From assembly GCA_021847345.1 (NCBI GenBank), contig JAJZTW010000002.1, positions 91,660 through 155,659 on the forward strand: 64,000 nucleotides of DNA, written 5' to 3'. Made by a program: the position numbers and the translations under genes. Source of the stretch: Pseudomonadota bacterium (GTDB lineage Bacteria; Pseudomonadota; Gammaproteobacteria; Burkholderiales; Burkholderiaceae_C). The notes under the pieces were generated by a model. It had not been told where the DNA came from. It made no database searches and saw only the letters and a program-made list of their open reading frames with translations. Below are positions 17,948 through 25,836 of this stretch, one piece after another. Positions within the stretch are counted from its first letter, which is position 1; the number at the start of each line of letters is the position of its first letter.

Positions 17948-18760
17948 TCATCGGCCGAACAGGCGCTTGAACAGGCCCGGTTTCTGGTAGTCGGTGAAGC
18001 GCAGCGGGCGCTCCTCGCCCAGGAAGCGCGCGATCACGTCCTGGTAAGCCGCCGCCACGTCGCTGCCGTCGAGGTGGATCGCCGGCGTGCCCTGGTTGGA
18101 GCCCTGCAGCACGGCCTCGCTTTCCGGAATCACGCCGATGAGCTTCAGGCGCAGGATTTCCTGGATGTCGTCGATCGACAGCATCTCGCCCTCGACCACG
18201 CGACGCGGGTTGTAGCGGGTGATCAGCAGGTGCTCGCGGATCGGCTCGTCGCCCTCGATCGCGCGCCGCGACTTCGAACCCAGGATGCCCAGGATGCGGT
18301 CGGAATCACGCACCGAGGACACTTCCGGGTTGGTGACGATCAGCGCCTCGTCGGCGAAGTGCATGGCCATCAGCGCGCCGCTCTCGATGCCCGCCGGGCT
18401 GTCGCAGACGACGTAGCTGAAGCCCATGGCGTCGAGTTCCTCGAGCACCTTGCGCACGCCTTCGAGGGTCAGCGCATCCTTGTCGCGGGTCTGCGACGCG
18501 GGCAGCACGAACAGCTGGTCGCACAGCTTGTCCTTGATCAGTGCCTGGTTCAGGTTGGCCTCGCCCTGGATCACGTTGATGAAGTCGTACACCACGCGCC
18601 TCTCGCAACCCATGATGAGGTCGAGGTTGCGCAGCCCGACGTCGAAGTCGATGACCGCGGTCTTGTGCCCGCGCAGGGCCAGGCCCGAGGCGAAGGCCGC
18701 GCTGGTGGTGGTCTTGCCGACCCCGCCTTTGCCCGAGGTGACGACGATGATTTTTGCCAT
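17948..18760 (-). CDS. minD: MinD septum-site ATPase
   Basis: Membrane-associated ATPase that recruits MinC to the poles and oscillates with MinE. The 270-residue protein has the deviant Walker [16 protein letters not shown] at the N-terminus, switch motifs [12 protein letters not shown] and [10 protein letters not shown], and the C-terminal amphipathic membrane-targeting helix GLFKRLFGR. The length and order minC-minD-minE are canonical. It lies 83 bases downstream of minC. Confidence 0.97.
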   Translation of the reverse strand: MAKIIVVTSGKGGVGKTTTSAAFASGLALRGHKTAVIDFDVGLRNLDLIMGCERRVVYDFINVIQGEANLNQALIKDKLCDQLFVLPASQTRDKDALTLEGVRKVLEELDAMGFSYVVCDSPAGIESGALMAMHFADEALIVTNPEVSSVRDSDRILGILGSKSRRAIEGDEPIREHLLITRYNPRRVVEGEMLSIDDIQEILRLKLIGVIPESEAVLQGSNQGTPAIHLDGSDVAAAYQDVIARFLGEERPLRFTDYQKPGLFKRLFGR

Positions 18761-18843
18761 GGTGACTGAGAACGTTTGGGAACAGGGCTGCAGGGGAAAT
18801 CGGAGATAGGCGGCAATGCTGGCGCGGGCGACGCGGCTGGCTG

Positions 18844-19569
18844 TCAGCGCCCGCGCAGGGGTTCGATGCGCAGGTGATCGCCGTCGAGCATGACCTGTGC
18901 GCTCCTGCCGGCCACCTCGGCGGGAAGCGCCTGCTCGGCGGTGCGGTACACCCCGGCGATGGCGACCAGCTCCGGCTCCAGTCGCGAGCAGAAGATGCGC
19001 GCCGAGGTGTCGCCGTGGGCACCGGCGAGCGCGCGCCCGCGCAGCGCGGCGTACACATGGATGTTGCCACCGGCGATGATCTCGGCGCCGTGGCTGACGG
19101 CATCCAGCACGATGACGTCACCGGCCGAATACACGCGCTGGCCCGAGCGCAGTGGCCGGTCGACCAGCAAGGTCGAATTCGCCGACACCCCAGCCTGCAC
19201 GGGCGCCGGCTCGGTCGCCGCTGCGCTGGCGGGGGGCTCCTGCACGTCGGCGCCAGCGCGAGGCTGGGGGCCGTGCAGCAGCGGCAGCCGCGTGCCGTGC
19301 GCCTGGCCGTCGCCGGCCAGCACGCCCAGCGGACGCAGGCCGCGCTCGATCAGCCAGTCGGCCAGCGCGTCGACGTCGAGCGCGGCCTGCTCCGGCAGGC
19401 GGCGCAGGTCGATGGCCACGGCCTCGTCGCGGAAAAAATCGGGCGATGCGTCGAGGTGGCGCTGCAGCGCCTCGCGCAGCGCCTGCGCGTCGCCGGTTCG
19501 CGGGCTCAGCAGCAGGGTGTCGATGGCGCCTGAGCGCAGGTCGAACAGCGTGGGCTTGCGCTGCGTCAT
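18844..19569 (-). CDS. minC: MinC septum-site inhibitor
   Basis: Inhibits FtsZ ring assembly away from midcell; recruited by MinD. The start at 19569 (MTQRKPTLFDLRSGAI) gives 241 residues. The N-terminal FtsZ-inhibiting domain (about 1-105) is followed by an Ala/Pro-rich linker and the C-terminal right-handed beta-helix domain with SGQRVYSAGDVIVLDAV, EIIAGGNIHVYAALRGRA and AGAHGD repeats that bind MinD. It is the first gene of minCDE. The intergenic space to the divergent acyl-CoA dehydrogenase is 187 bases. Confidence 0.95.
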   Translation of the reverse strand: MTQRKPTLFDLRSGAIDTLLLSPRTGDAQALREALQRHLDASPDFFRDEAVAIDLRRLPEQAALDVDALADWLIERGLRPLGVLAGDGQAHGTRLPLLHGPQPRAGADVQEPPASAAATEPAPVQAGVSANSTLLVDRPLRSGQRVYSAGDVIVLDAVSHGAEIIAGGNIHVYAALRGRALAGAHGDTSARIFCSRLEPELVAIAGVYRTAEQALPAEVAGRSAQVMLDGDHLRIEPLRGR

Positions 19570-19669
19570 GGCCGGTTCGCGCGCTGTGCGCCGGCGCGCC
19601 GGCGGGCAGGCCGGCGTCGGGCGGGGCGGGGTGGATGGATCATGGTGCGTATGGTACTTGGACGCGTAC

Positions 19670-19698
19670 TTGCCGGGCGCCGCGCCGGGGCCTATAAC
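19670..19698 (+). promoter_or_regulatory. Candidate sigma-70 promoter for the acyl-CoA dehydrogenase gene
   Basis: TTGCCG and TATAAC are separated by 17 bases, ideal sigma-70 spacing, and lie 58 bases before the ATG at 19757. The spacer is very GC-rich, and the -10 box stands out as the only AT-rich hexamer in the gap. Confidence 0.5.
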
Positions 19699-19756
19699 GC
19701 GGGTGCAACGCGGCTGCCCGCGGCCCAACCCTACGCCGCGCGGCGGCGCCCCAGCC

Positions 19757-21391
19757 ATGCACGATTGGTCCACGCACGACGTCGACAACGTGGTGCCGGC
19801 TCCGCCGGCCCGCAACCTGTACGACACCGACGCAGCATTGCGCGAAGCCGTGTTGCGCGAAGGAGCGGCCTGGGCCGACGACACGCTGCACGGCTTCGGC
19901 GCCGAGCTGGGGCTGCCCGGGCAGGCCGAGCGGGCGCGTCTTGCGAATGCCTTCCCTCCCGAGCTGTGCAGCCACGACCCGCAGGGGCGGCGGATCGACC
20001 AGCTGCGTTTTCACCCCGCGTGGCACGAGCTGATGGGCGAGATCTGGCGCCGCGGGCTGCACTGCTCGCCGTGGCTGCACCCGCGCGACGGCGCCTTCGT
20101 GGCACGCGCCGCCGCCTTCGTGCTGCAGGGCCAGGTCGAGGCCGGCAGCCTGTGCCCGACGACCATGACCTTCGCGTCGGTTCCGCTGCTGCGCGAGCAG
20201 CCGGCGCTGTGGTCGTCCTTGCGCGCGCATCTGTTGAGCGCCGATTACGACGCGACCGACTCGCCGGTCGCGCACAAGCGCGGCATGCTGGTCGGCATGG
20301 GCCTGACGGAAAAGCAGGGCGGGTCGGACCTTCGCGCGATCTCCACCCGCGCGCGTCCCGCCGGTGGCGCCGGGGAGTTCCTGCTGGTCGGACACAAGTG
20401 GTTTTTCTCCGCGCCGCAGTCCGACGCGCACCTGGTGCTGGCGCGTGACGGCGATGCCGCGCCGAGCTGCTTCTACGTGCCGCGCTGGACTCCGGACGGC
20501 AGGCGCAACGCGGTGCGCTTGCAACGCCTGAAGGACAAGCTGGGCAATCGATCCAACGCCAGCGCCGAGGTCGAGTTCGAGGACGCCTGGGCTGTGCTGC
20601 TCGGCGAGCCCGGGCGGGGCATCGCGACCATGCTGCGCATGGCCCATTACACGCGCATGGACAACGTGCTGGGCTCCGCCGCGCTGCTGCGCGCCGGCGT
20701 CGTGGCCGCTGTGCATCATGCGCGGCATCGGCATGCCTTCGGACATCGCCTGGAGGACCATGCGCTGATGCAGGTCGTGCTCGGCGACCTGGTGCTGGAA
20801 AGCGAGGCCGCGACCACGCTGGCGCTGCGCCTGGCCTGGGCCTTCGAGCGGGCGCAGGACGATCCGCTGGCCGCGGCCTTGCAGCGCGTGGTCACCCCGG
20901 CGGCCAAGTTCTGGGTCTGCAAGCGCGCGGTGCAGGCGCTGGCCGAGTGCATGGAAGTGCTCGGGGGCAATGGCTATGTCGAGGAATCGGCGCTGCCGCG
21001 CCTGCTGCGCGAGGCCCCGGTGAACTCGATCTGGGAAGGCAGCGGCAATGTCGTGGCGCTCGACGTGCTGCGAGCCTTGCGCGGCGCCGGCGACGCCACG
21101 CAGGCCCTGCGCGAATGGCTGCGCGAGCAGCGCGCAGTGCCTGCGCCGACCCTCGACGACTTCGACGCGCTGTGCGCGCGCGCGCTGCAAGATCCATCCC
21201 TGGCGCGCCACGTCGCGCAGCAGCTCGTGCTGCTCGTGCAGGCCGCACTGCTGCGCGCCCATGCGCCGCAGCAGGTGGCGGACGCCTTTTGCGCGACGCG
21301 CCTGCAGGGCCCTGCGGCGGGGGTGTTCGGCGTCGGGCTGGCGCCGGGCGCGGCGGCGCCGCTGCTGCGGCGTGCCTGGCCGCTGGATTGA
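19757..21391 (+). CDS. AidB-like acyl-CoA dehydrogenase
   Basis: FAD-dependent acyl-CoA dehydrogenase family protein of 544 residues, in the AidB / isovaleryl-CoA dehydrogenase-like branch. It shows GMLVGMGLTEKQGGSDLRAI (FAD/substrate loop), GHKWFFSAPQSDAHLVLA, RLKDKLGNRSNASAEVEFE and the C-terminal VLGGNGYVEESALPRLLREA and EGSGNVVALDVLRAL. The start MHDWSTHDVDNVVPAP resembles AidB N-termini (THEV-N). AidB in E. coli belongs to the alkylation response, but its reaction is not settled and no other ada-type gene is near. An ordinary acyl-CoA substrate is possible. Confidence 0.82.
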   Translation: MHDWSTHDVDNVVPAPPARNLYDTDAALREAVLREGAAWADDTLHGFGAELGLPGQAERARLANAFPPELCSHDPQGRRIDQLRFHPAWHELMGEIWRRGLHCSPWLHPRDGAFVARAAAFVLQGQVEAGSLCPTTMTFASVPLLREQPALWSSLRAHLLSADYDATDSPVAHKRGMLVGMGLTEKQGGSDLRAISTRARPAGGAGEFLLVGHKWFFSAPQSDAHLVLARDGDAAPSCFYVPRWTPDGRRNAVRLQRLKDKLGNRSNASAEVEFEDAWAVLLGEPGRGIATMLRMAHYTRMDNVLGSAALLRAGVVAAVHHARHRHAFGHRLEDHALMQVVLGDLVLESEAATTLALRLAWAFERAQDDPLAAALQRVVTPAAKFWVCKRAVQALAECMEVLGGNGYVEESALPRLLREAPVNSIWEGSGNVVALDVLRALRGAGDATQALREWLREQRAVPAPTLDDFDALCARALQDPSLARHVAQQLVLLVQAALLRAHAPQQVADAFCATRLQGPAAGVFGVGLAPGAAAPLLRRAWPLD

Positions 21392-21415
21392 GCCGGCGAC
21401 GGACGCGCCGCGGTG

Positions 21416-21988
21416 TCAACGACGGGCGTAGCCGGCCAGGTTCAGTGCCTGGCTGCTCAGCCAGGCCGACAACAGTCCGATCAGCGCGCCGCCCAGCACG
21501 TCGGCGGGGAAATGCGCGCCGACGGCGATGCGAGACCAGCCCACCCAGAGCGCGAACGCCACGAGCATCGCGCGCAGCACCCAGTGCGCGCCCGGCAGCA
21601 GGCTGGCCATGACGGTGAAGGCGAAGGCGGTGTGCCCGGACGGGAAACTGTGCAACAGCTTGGGCGGGCCGATCACGTGCACGGCGGCCGGCCCCAGCAC
21701 CATCAGCGGCCGGGGCATGCTCAGCCAGGGCTTGAGCGAGCCCACCAGCAGCCCATCGACCACGTAGGCGACCAGCAGGCACAGCACGGCACGCGTGCTC
21801 AGCAGGTTCGGGCGCTTGAGCGCCAGCGCCAGCGCCAGCGCCGCCCACAACGGATAGTAGAAATAGTCCCCGGCAACGGCTCCCCACGCCGCCAGGTGAT
21901 CCCAGGTCCAGCCCGAGCCGGCGTGGTTGATCCACAGGAACAGATGCTGGTTGAGCCCGCCCCAGTCGTACCACCAGTGTGTCGTCAT
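21416..21988 (-). CDS. PAP2-family membrane phosphatase
   Basis: Integral membrane lipid phosphatase of the PAP2 superfamily, 190 residues with about five membrane segments. The three catalytic motifs are visible: KPWLSMPRP (KxxxxxxRP), SFPSGHTAF (PSGH) and SRIAVGAHFPADVLGG (SRxxxxxHxxxD). Members remove phosphate from undecaprenyl pyrophosphate, phosphatidate or lipid A; the substrate here is not determined. The start at 21988 was chosen because upstream residues of the longer ORF do not look like a membrane protein. It lies 35 bases after a DUF4337 gene on the same strand. Confidence 0.85.
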   Translation of the reverse strand: MTTHWWYDWGGLNQHLFLWINHAGSGWTWDHLAAWGAVAGDYFYYPLWAALALALALKRPNLLSTRAVLCLLVAYVVDGLLVGSLKPWLSMPRPLMVLGPAAVHVIGPPKLLHSFPSGHTAFAFTVMASLLPGAHWVLRAMLVAFALWVGWSRIAVGAHFPADVLGGALIGLLSAWLSSQALNLAGYARR

Positions 21989-22023
21989 GCCTGCCTCGCT
22001 TGCCGGTCCGTGTCGCGTGTCGA

Positions 22024-22611
22024 TCAGGGCGCCAGCGCGCCCCAGCCCAGCGCACTGATCCACAGGCCGAGCCCGATCAGTGCACTGATGCCGGCCATGC
22101 CGAACAGCCAGCGCCTGCCGGTCAGCGCGGTGATCGAGGCCAGCGAAATGGCAATCTGCAGCGCAATGATGCTGCGCAGGATCGCAGCATGCGGTCGGCT
22201 CAGCTGCGCCGAATGCCGGTTGGAATGATCGGATTGCTCGTCGAGCTTGCGAGCCTTCTCGGCGATCTGCTCCTTTTGCGCCACGTACTTGGCGATCTTC
22301 GCGTCGATGGCGGCGCGACGCTCGGGCGGGGCGACGTCACGCGCGAGTTCCATCAGATGTTGCTTGGTGCTCACCGCCTGGTAATAGTTCCATTGGTCGG
22401 TGGCATGCGCCTTTTCCAGCACGGCTTCGTTCTTCGCCAGCAGCACCTCTTCCATGAGCACGGTGCCCTGGTAGCTGACCAGCGCGCCCAGTGCCGCCAG
22501 CACCGCGGTGAACAGGGCGACCCACTGATTCAGGCGCGTCGGCTTCGACTCGACGGCATGGTGCAGCATTTCCTCGTGGGGGGCATGGGCGTGAACGCCT
22601 TCCTGGCTCAT
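22024..22611 (-). CDS. DUF4337-type membrane protein, function unknown
   Basis: A 195-residue protein with a histidine-containing N-terminal tail, one membrane segment near residues 30-50 (WVALFTAVLAALGALVSY), a central charged helical region (KIAKYVAQKEQIAEKARKLDEQ, coiled-coil like) and two hydrophobic segments at the C-terminus. This layout and the EEVLLAKNEAVLEKAHATDQWNYYQA stretch, shortened here to its core KAHATDQWNYYQA, match the DUF4337 family. No function is known. It stands between lolC upstream and the PAP2 gene downstream on the same strand. Confidence 0.7.
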   Translation of the reverse strand: MSQEGVHAHAPHEEMLHHAVESKPTRLNQWVALFTAVLAALGALVSYQGTVLMEEVLLAKNEAVLEKAHATDQWNYYQAVSTKQHLMELARDVAPPERRAAIDAKIAKYVAQKEQIAEKARKLDEQSDHSNRHSAQLSRPHAAILRSIIALQIAISLASITALTGRRWLFGMAGISALIGLGLWISALGWGALAP

Positions 22612-22716
22612 GGGTGGATCGCTTCGGAGTAGGGAACGGGGGCGGCAGCGGGCAACCCTACGGCGCCCGCGAACCGCTGCTCGCGCGAAGTGTACGGTGC
22701 CGGGGCGAGGCCCCGG

Positions 22717-24009
22717 CTATTCGTAGCGCAGCGCCGCCGCGGGCTGCAGGCGCGACGCGCGCCAGCTCGGATACAGCGTGGCCAGCAGGCTCAGGCCGAG
22801 CGCGATCAGCGTGATGCTCAGCACGTCGCCCAGCCGGGGATCGCTGGGCATGGTGTGGATCAGGTACACGCTGCTGGGCAGGAACTGGGTGTGGAACACC
22901 CACTGCAGGAACGACACGATGGGGTCGACGTTGAACGCGATCAGCAGCCCCAGCGCGACCCCGCACAACACGCCGAACACTCCGGTGACGGCCCCCTGGA
23001 TCACGAAAATGCCCATGATCGAGCGCGGGCTGGCTCCCTGGGTGCGCAGGATCGCGATGTCGGCCTGCTTGTCGGTCACCGTCATGACCAGCGTGGACAC
23101 GAGGTTGAACGCCGCCACCGCGACGATCATCGCCAGGATGATGAACATCATGCGCTTTTCGATGACCACGGCTTCGAACCAGGTGCGGTTCTGCGCGGTC
23201 CACGGCTGCGCCACCAGGTCGGGCGGCAGCAGGGCCTGCAACTGCTGAGCCACGCTCGGCGCATCGTCGATGCTGCGGGTCTGCACCCGCAGCCCGGTGG
23301 GTCCCTGGGTCAGGAACAGGCGGGATGCGTCCCGCAGGTCGAGCAGGGCCAGGCTGGAGTCGTATTCGTAGTGCCCGATGCGGAACACGCCGACCACGGT
23401 CAGCGTACGCAGGCGCGGGATCATGCCCGCCGGGGTCAGCGATCCGCTGGGCACCACCATGGTCACGAGATCGCCGACGCCGACTCCGAGGCGCTGCGCC
23501 AGCGCTTCGCCGAGCACCACTCCGAAGGAGCCGGGGCGCAGCGCGGTCAGTTTGCCGGCGACCATGTGCGAGGCGATGCTCGACACCTGTGGTTCCAGCG
23601 CCGGGTCGATGCCCCAGGCCAGCACGCCGAACAGCGAATTGCCCTGCGCCAGCAGCGCCTGCCCCTGGACCACCGGCGCCACGCCGGTGACCTGGCGGTC
23701 GGTGCGAACCTTCGCGGCCAGCTTCTCCCACTGCTCGCCCAGTCCGCTGCCGTCCGCGGACAGGATCTGCACATGCGGAACCACACCCAGCATGCGGTCG
23801 CGCACCTCCTTCTGGAAACCGTTCATGACCGAGATGACCACGATCAGCGCGGCCACGCCGAGCGCGATCCCGGCCACCGACACGAAGGAAATGAAGGAGA
23901 TGAAGCCGTTGCTGCGGGTGCGCCGGCTGGCGCGCGTGTAGCGCCAGCCGATGAGCAGTTCGAAGGGCCACGACGAGGCGTCGGGCTGGCGGGTGGGCGC
24001 GCGGGTCAT
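22717..24009 (-). CDS. lolC: LolC/LolE lipoprotein-releasing permease
   Basis: Inner-membrane permease of the Lol machinery that lifts lipoproteins from the inner membrane and hands them to LolA. The 430-residue protein (start 24009) has four membrane segments: one near residue 35-60 (GFISFISFVSVAGIALGVAA) and three in the C-terminal third, with a large periplasmic domain between. Marks of LolC/E are WRYTRASRR near the N-terminus and VSTLVMTVTDKQADIAILRT. Only one permease gene is present, as in bacteria with a single LolF-type protein. Its ATPase partner lolD is not next to it but at 49.75 kb. Confidence 0.92.
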   Translation of the reverse strand: MTRAPTRQPDASSWPFELLIGWRYTRASRRTRSNGFISFISFVSVAGIALGVAALIVVISVMNGFQKEVRDRMLGVVPHVQILSADGSGLGEQWEKLAAKVRTDRQVTGVAPVVQGQALLAQGNSLFGVLAWGIDPALEPQVSSIASHMVAGKLTALRPGSFGVVLGEALAQRLGVGVGDLVTMVVPSGSLTPAGMIPRLRTLTVVGVFRIGHYEYDSSLALLDLRDASRLFLTQGPTGLRVQTRSIDDAPSVAQQLQALLPPDLVAQPWTAQNRTWFEAVVIEKRMMFIILAMIVAVAAFNLVSTLVMTVTDKQADIAILRTQGASPRSIMGIFVIQGAVTGVFGVLCGVALGLLIAFNVDPIVSFLQWVFHTQFLPSSVYLIHTMPSDPRLGDVLSITLIALGLSLLATLYPSWRASRLQPAAALRYE

Positions 24010-24081
24010 GGCCGCCAGTGTACGGGCTGGCGCGACGCCGCCCGCGCCCCGGCAAGCGGGCAAACCCCGAGGCTCATGCCG

Positions 24082-24149
24082 TTGTGATCCTGTGCAAGCC
24101 AGTCTATAGTGGCTTCAACGGAACAAAACGTACCATTTTTCGAAAATTA
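24082..24149 (+). promoter_or_regulatory. Candidate sauU promoter with downstream palindromic operator
   Basis: TTGTGA and TATAGT are 17 bases apart (24082-24110), a good sigma-70 promoter. The predicted start site is near 24117. Just after it is the palindrome ATTTTTCGAAAAT, centred near 24140, inside an AT-rich patch unlike the flanking DNA. An IclR-type regulator bound there would block transcription. A related ACCATTT..CGAAAA sequence lies in the sauR-sauT gap. The promoter is sequence-based; the regulator assignment is inferred. Confidence 0.5.
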
Positions 24150-24266
24150 AGCGGCGAAAGCTTACGGCCGAATGACATTCGGGATTCGCAAACGCGGTGC
24201 CGAACGGCCGCGGGCACGGCGGGTTACCCGCCGCAAGACCGCTTCGATGACCTCCGAGGAGACCCC

Positions 24267-25613
24267 ATGAGTGCAACCCAATCCCAGTCCGCCATTTCCC
24301 CGCCAATGCAGGCGGCAGCAGCGCAGGCGGGCACGAGCAAGGCTCTGCTCGTGTTCGCCAGCACGCTGGGCACGACCATCGAGTGGTACGACTTCTTCCT
24401 GTACGGCGTGCTCACGCCGCTGGTTCTCAATCGCCTGTTCTTTCCCGACCTGTCGCCGGTGATCGGCACCATCGCGGCGTACACGACCTTCGCCGTGGGC
24501 TTCCTGTCGCGGCCGATCGGGGGCATCATCTTCGGGCACTTCGGGGATCGCATCGGTCGCAAGACCATCCTGGTGCTGACCATGCTGATCATGGGCGGCT
24601 CGACCTTCCTGATCGGCGCGTTGCCGACCACCGCGGCGATCGGCGTGGCCGCGCCGCTGCTGCTGCTGTTGCTGCGCGTGCTGCAGGGCATCGGCATCGG
24701 CGGGGAGTGGGGTGGCGCGGTGCTCATGACCATCGAGCACGCGAGTCCGGGGCGGCGCGCCTTCTACGGCAGCTGGCCGCAGCTGGGCGTGCCGCTGGGC
24801 CTGATGACCTCGGCGGCAGTCGTCGCCGTGCTCAACCTGCTGCCCGACAGCGCGTTCCTGGCCTGGGGATGGCGCGTGGCCTTCTTTCTCAGCGGCCTGC
24901 TGGTGGCGATCGGGCTGTACGTGCGCCTGAAGATCATGGAAACGCCCGACTTCGAGCGGGCGCGCCGCGAGCGCCGCATCGTCCCGGTGCCGGTGAAGAC
25001 CATGTTCCGGGACTTCAAGCGCGAGGTGCTGCTCACGCTGGGCGCGCGCTACGTGGAAGGCGCCTGCTTCAACACCTTCGGCGTGTTCAGCATCTACTAC
25101 ATCACCCATGCCCTGGGGCTGTCGCGCGGACAGGCGCTGGACGCCGTGATCATCTCGTCGGCGCTGATGCTGCCCTTCATCGTGCTGGCTGGCTGGCTCG
25201 CCGACCGCTACGGACTGCGGCGGGTGTTCGCCTTCGGCTCGGTGTTCATCGCGGCCAGCTCGGTGTTTTCGTTCTGGATCATGCACAACTGGGGCGCCCA
25301 CCATTTCGGCGTGGTGCTGCTGGGCCTGATCATCCCCTTCACCTTCGGCTATCCGCTGGTGTACGGGCCCGAGTCCTCGCTGTTCGCCAGCCAGTTCGAC
25401 GCGCACGTTCGCTACACCGGGGTGTCGTTCGCCTACCAGTTCTCGGGCATTTTCGCCAGTGGACTGACGCCGCTGATCGCCACCGCGCTGATCGGCGCCG
25501 GACATGGCAAACCCTGGCTGGTGGCCGGCTACATGGTGCTGGTGTCCGTGATCAGCCTGGTGTCGGTGATGCTGATGCGGGGCGTTTCGCGCTCCGACGC
25601 GCAGCGCGCCTGA
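24267..25613 (+). CDS. sauU: MFS importer, SauU-like (probable sulfoacetate uptake)
   Basis: Major facilitator superfamily transporter of the metabolite:H+ symporter type, 448 residues, about 12 membrane segments. Start at 24267 follows GAGGAG. Seen are STLGTTIEWYDFFLYG in segment 1, the signature loop GHFGDRIGRKTILVLT between segments 2 and 3, LLRVLQGIGIGGEWGG in segment 4 and LADRYGLRRVFAFG between 8 and 9. In Cupriavidus necator, sauU encodes an MFS permease clustered with sauR, sauS and sauT, so context suggests sulfoacetate import. From the sequence alone the substrate could be another organic acid. It ends convergent with sauS across a tandem repeat. Confidence 0.72.
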   Translation: MSATQSQSAISPPMQAAAAQAGTSKALLVFASTLGTTIEWYDFFLYGVLTPLVLNRLFFPDLSPVIGTIAAYTTFAVGFLSRPIGGIIFGHFGDRIGRKTILVLTMLIMGGSTFLIGALPTTAAIGVAAPLLLLLLRVLQGIGIGGEWGGAVLMTIEHASPGRRAFYGSWPQLGVPLGLMTSAAVVAVLNLLPDSAFLAWGWRVAFFLSGLLVAIGLYVRLKIMETPDFERARRERRIVPVPVKTMFRDFKREVLLTLGARYVEGACFNTFGVFSIYYITHALGLSRGQALDAVIISSALMLPFIVLAGWLADRYGLRRVFAFGSVFIAASSVFSFWIMHNWGAHHFGVVLLGLIIPFTFGYPLVYGPESSLFASQFDAHVRYTGVSFAYQFSGIFASGLTPLIATALIGAGHGKPWLVAGYMVLVSVISLVSVMLMRGVSRSDAQRA

Positions 25614-25643
25614 GCTCTGTCGCGGGCCTTGCGGCCCGCGGGA

Positions 25644-25836
25644 GGCGGGCTGGGCGCAGCCCGGCCCTGGGGGCGCTCACGAGAAAACGCAGGGCCGCCC
25701 CAAGTTTTCTCGACCCCCACGGGGGGCGGGCTGGGCGCAGCCCGGCCCTGGGGGCTCTCGAGAAAACGCAGGGCCGCCCCAAGTTTTCTCGACCCCCACG
25801 GGGGGCGGGCTGGGCGCAGCCCGGCCCTGGGGGCTC
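25644..25836. repeat. Tandem hairpin repeat, copies 2 and 3 plus a partial unit
   Basis: An ~80-base unit is repeated head to tail: CGGGCTGGGCGCAGCCCGG, a linker, then CGAGAAAACGCAGGGCCG and CAAGTTTTCTCGACCCCCAC. The first full copy covers about 25644-25724, the second about 25725-25804, and a third holds only the first part (to about 25837). Each unit has two stem-loops: GGGCTGggcgCAGCCC and GAGAAAAC/GTTTTCTC. It lies between the convergent ends of sauU and sauS. The same hairpin occurs inverted at 6078-6131. ORFs here (for example 25629-25925) are artefacts of the repeat. Confidence 0.85.
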
